The notes under the pieces: generated by a model | Databases searched by the model: none | The model's input: only the letters and a program-made list of their open reading frames with translations | Told to the model about the DNA's origin: nothing | Shown here: positions 63,768 through 64,000 of the stretch, piece by piece | Position numbering within the stretch: position 1 is the first letter of the stretch | Layout: each line of letters starts with the position of its first letter | Program-made: the position numbers and the translations under genes | From: Azospira inquinata | Lineage (GTDB): Bacteria; Pseudomonadota; Gammaproteobacteria; Burkholderiales; Rhodocyclaceae | NCBI RefSeq assembly: GCF_018905915.1 | Contig: NZ_CP064782.1 | Coordinates: 2,914,001 to 2,978,000 of the forward strand | Direction: 5' to 3' | DNA length: 64,000 nucleotides

Positions 63768-64000
63768 TTACTTCAGCAGGTGGGCCACACCAGCGGCTTC
63801 TTCCTTCAGTTCGTTCAGGGTGTTGTTGATCTTACCTTGGCTGTATTCGTCGATTTCCAGGCCTTGGATGATCTTGTATTCACCGCCCTTGCATTCGCAG
63901 GGGAAGCCGAACACGATGCCTTCGGGGATGCCGTAGGAACCGTCGGAGGGAACACCCATGGTGACCCACTTGTCGGAGCCCAGCACCCAGTCATGGACGT
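63768..64000 (-). CDS. mdh: Malate dehydrogenase, C-terminal part (5' end outside window)
   Basis: Only the last 77 codons are present, entering from the right edge without a start. The reading [19 protein letters not shown], then [19 protein letters not shown] and [20 protein letters not shown] is the characteristic C-terminus of the NAD-dependent malate dehydrogenase of betaproteobacteria. Oxidises malate to oxaloacetate in the TCA cycle, as acnB nearby. Catalytic His/Asp lie outside the window. The stop is 15 bases from the terminator. Confidence 0.93.
   Translation of the reverse strand, partial: VHDWVLGSDKWVTMGVPSDGSYGIPEGIVFGFPCECKGGEYKIIQGLEIDEYSQGKINNTLNELKEEAAGVAHLLK

Noticed and set aside
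1..64000. CRISPR arrays, insertion sequences, prophage genes, rRNA operons
   Set aside because: None was seen: the only tandem array is the hexamer at 59814, no transposase, integrase or phage structural genes, and only four tRNA genes.

Overview
The window looks like core chromosome of a GC-rich betaproteobacterium, most likely a member of the Rhodocyclaceae close to Azospira/Dechlorosoma. This is inferred from gene order (gyrA-serC-pheA-hisC-tyrA-aroA/cmk-rpsA-ihfB-lapAB, then heptose genes and cysM), from protein types (barrel-less OmpA-like protein, short LeuA-linked Lrp regulator, betaproteobacterial PPK/PPX pair) and from a dense chemosensory and c-di-GMP complement. No database search was possible. 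No phage, transposase, integrase or CRISPR array was seen.

Layout. 1-2.8 kb: minus-strand ubiG (cut by the window edge), an OmpA-like protein and an amidohydrolase. 2.9-15.5 kb: a plus-strand run of gyrA, serC, the aromatic/histidine genes pheA, hisC and tyrA, a fused aroA-cmk, rpsA, ihfB and the LPS-assembly genes lapA-lapB. 15.5-20.7 kb: ugd, heptose kinase, hldD, cysM and a PolB-like exonuclease. 20.7-29.5 kb: hemolysin III family protein, tRNA-Val, a glycine-zipper protein, a UbiA/MenA-type prenyltransferase, tRNA-Arg and tRNA-Ser, lysC, a small HTH regulator, a radical SAM protein divergent from queD, and an Lrp-type regulator divergent from leuA.

29.5-41.8 kb is the signalling region. 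An orphan NarL-type response regulator lies in AT-rich DNA. Next comes an operon of MCP, CheY-like receiver, STAS protein, CheA, second MCP, CheW and a GGDEF-EAL protein. Then, convergently, there is a multi-PAS histidine kinase with its NarL-type partner. CheR, CheB and a separate CheZ are absent, so an output other than flagellar chemotaxis, perhaps c-di-GMP, is plausible. 41.8-43.3 kb holds an XRE regulator, an H-NS-like protein lacking the DNA-binding domain, and tRNA-Ser(TGA).

43.3-64 kb: a BAX-inhibitor-like membrane protein, divergent ppk and ppx, an Mla-type lipid transport operon (permease fused to STAS, ATPase, MCE protein, lipoprotein), an acyl-CoA ligase, an FmdB-type zinc ribbon, fabI, a family-5 solute-binding lipoprotein, acnB, a GT39-like membrane glycosyltransferase after a hexanucleotide repeat, a Trp-rich unknown, a citrate-lyase-beta-like enzyme, cytochrome b561 and the 3' end of mdh.

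Most likely places for something new are the chemosensory operon with its unusual domain content and the palindromes in front of it (30.3-38.6 kb), and the truncated H-NS-like protein at 42.5 kb.
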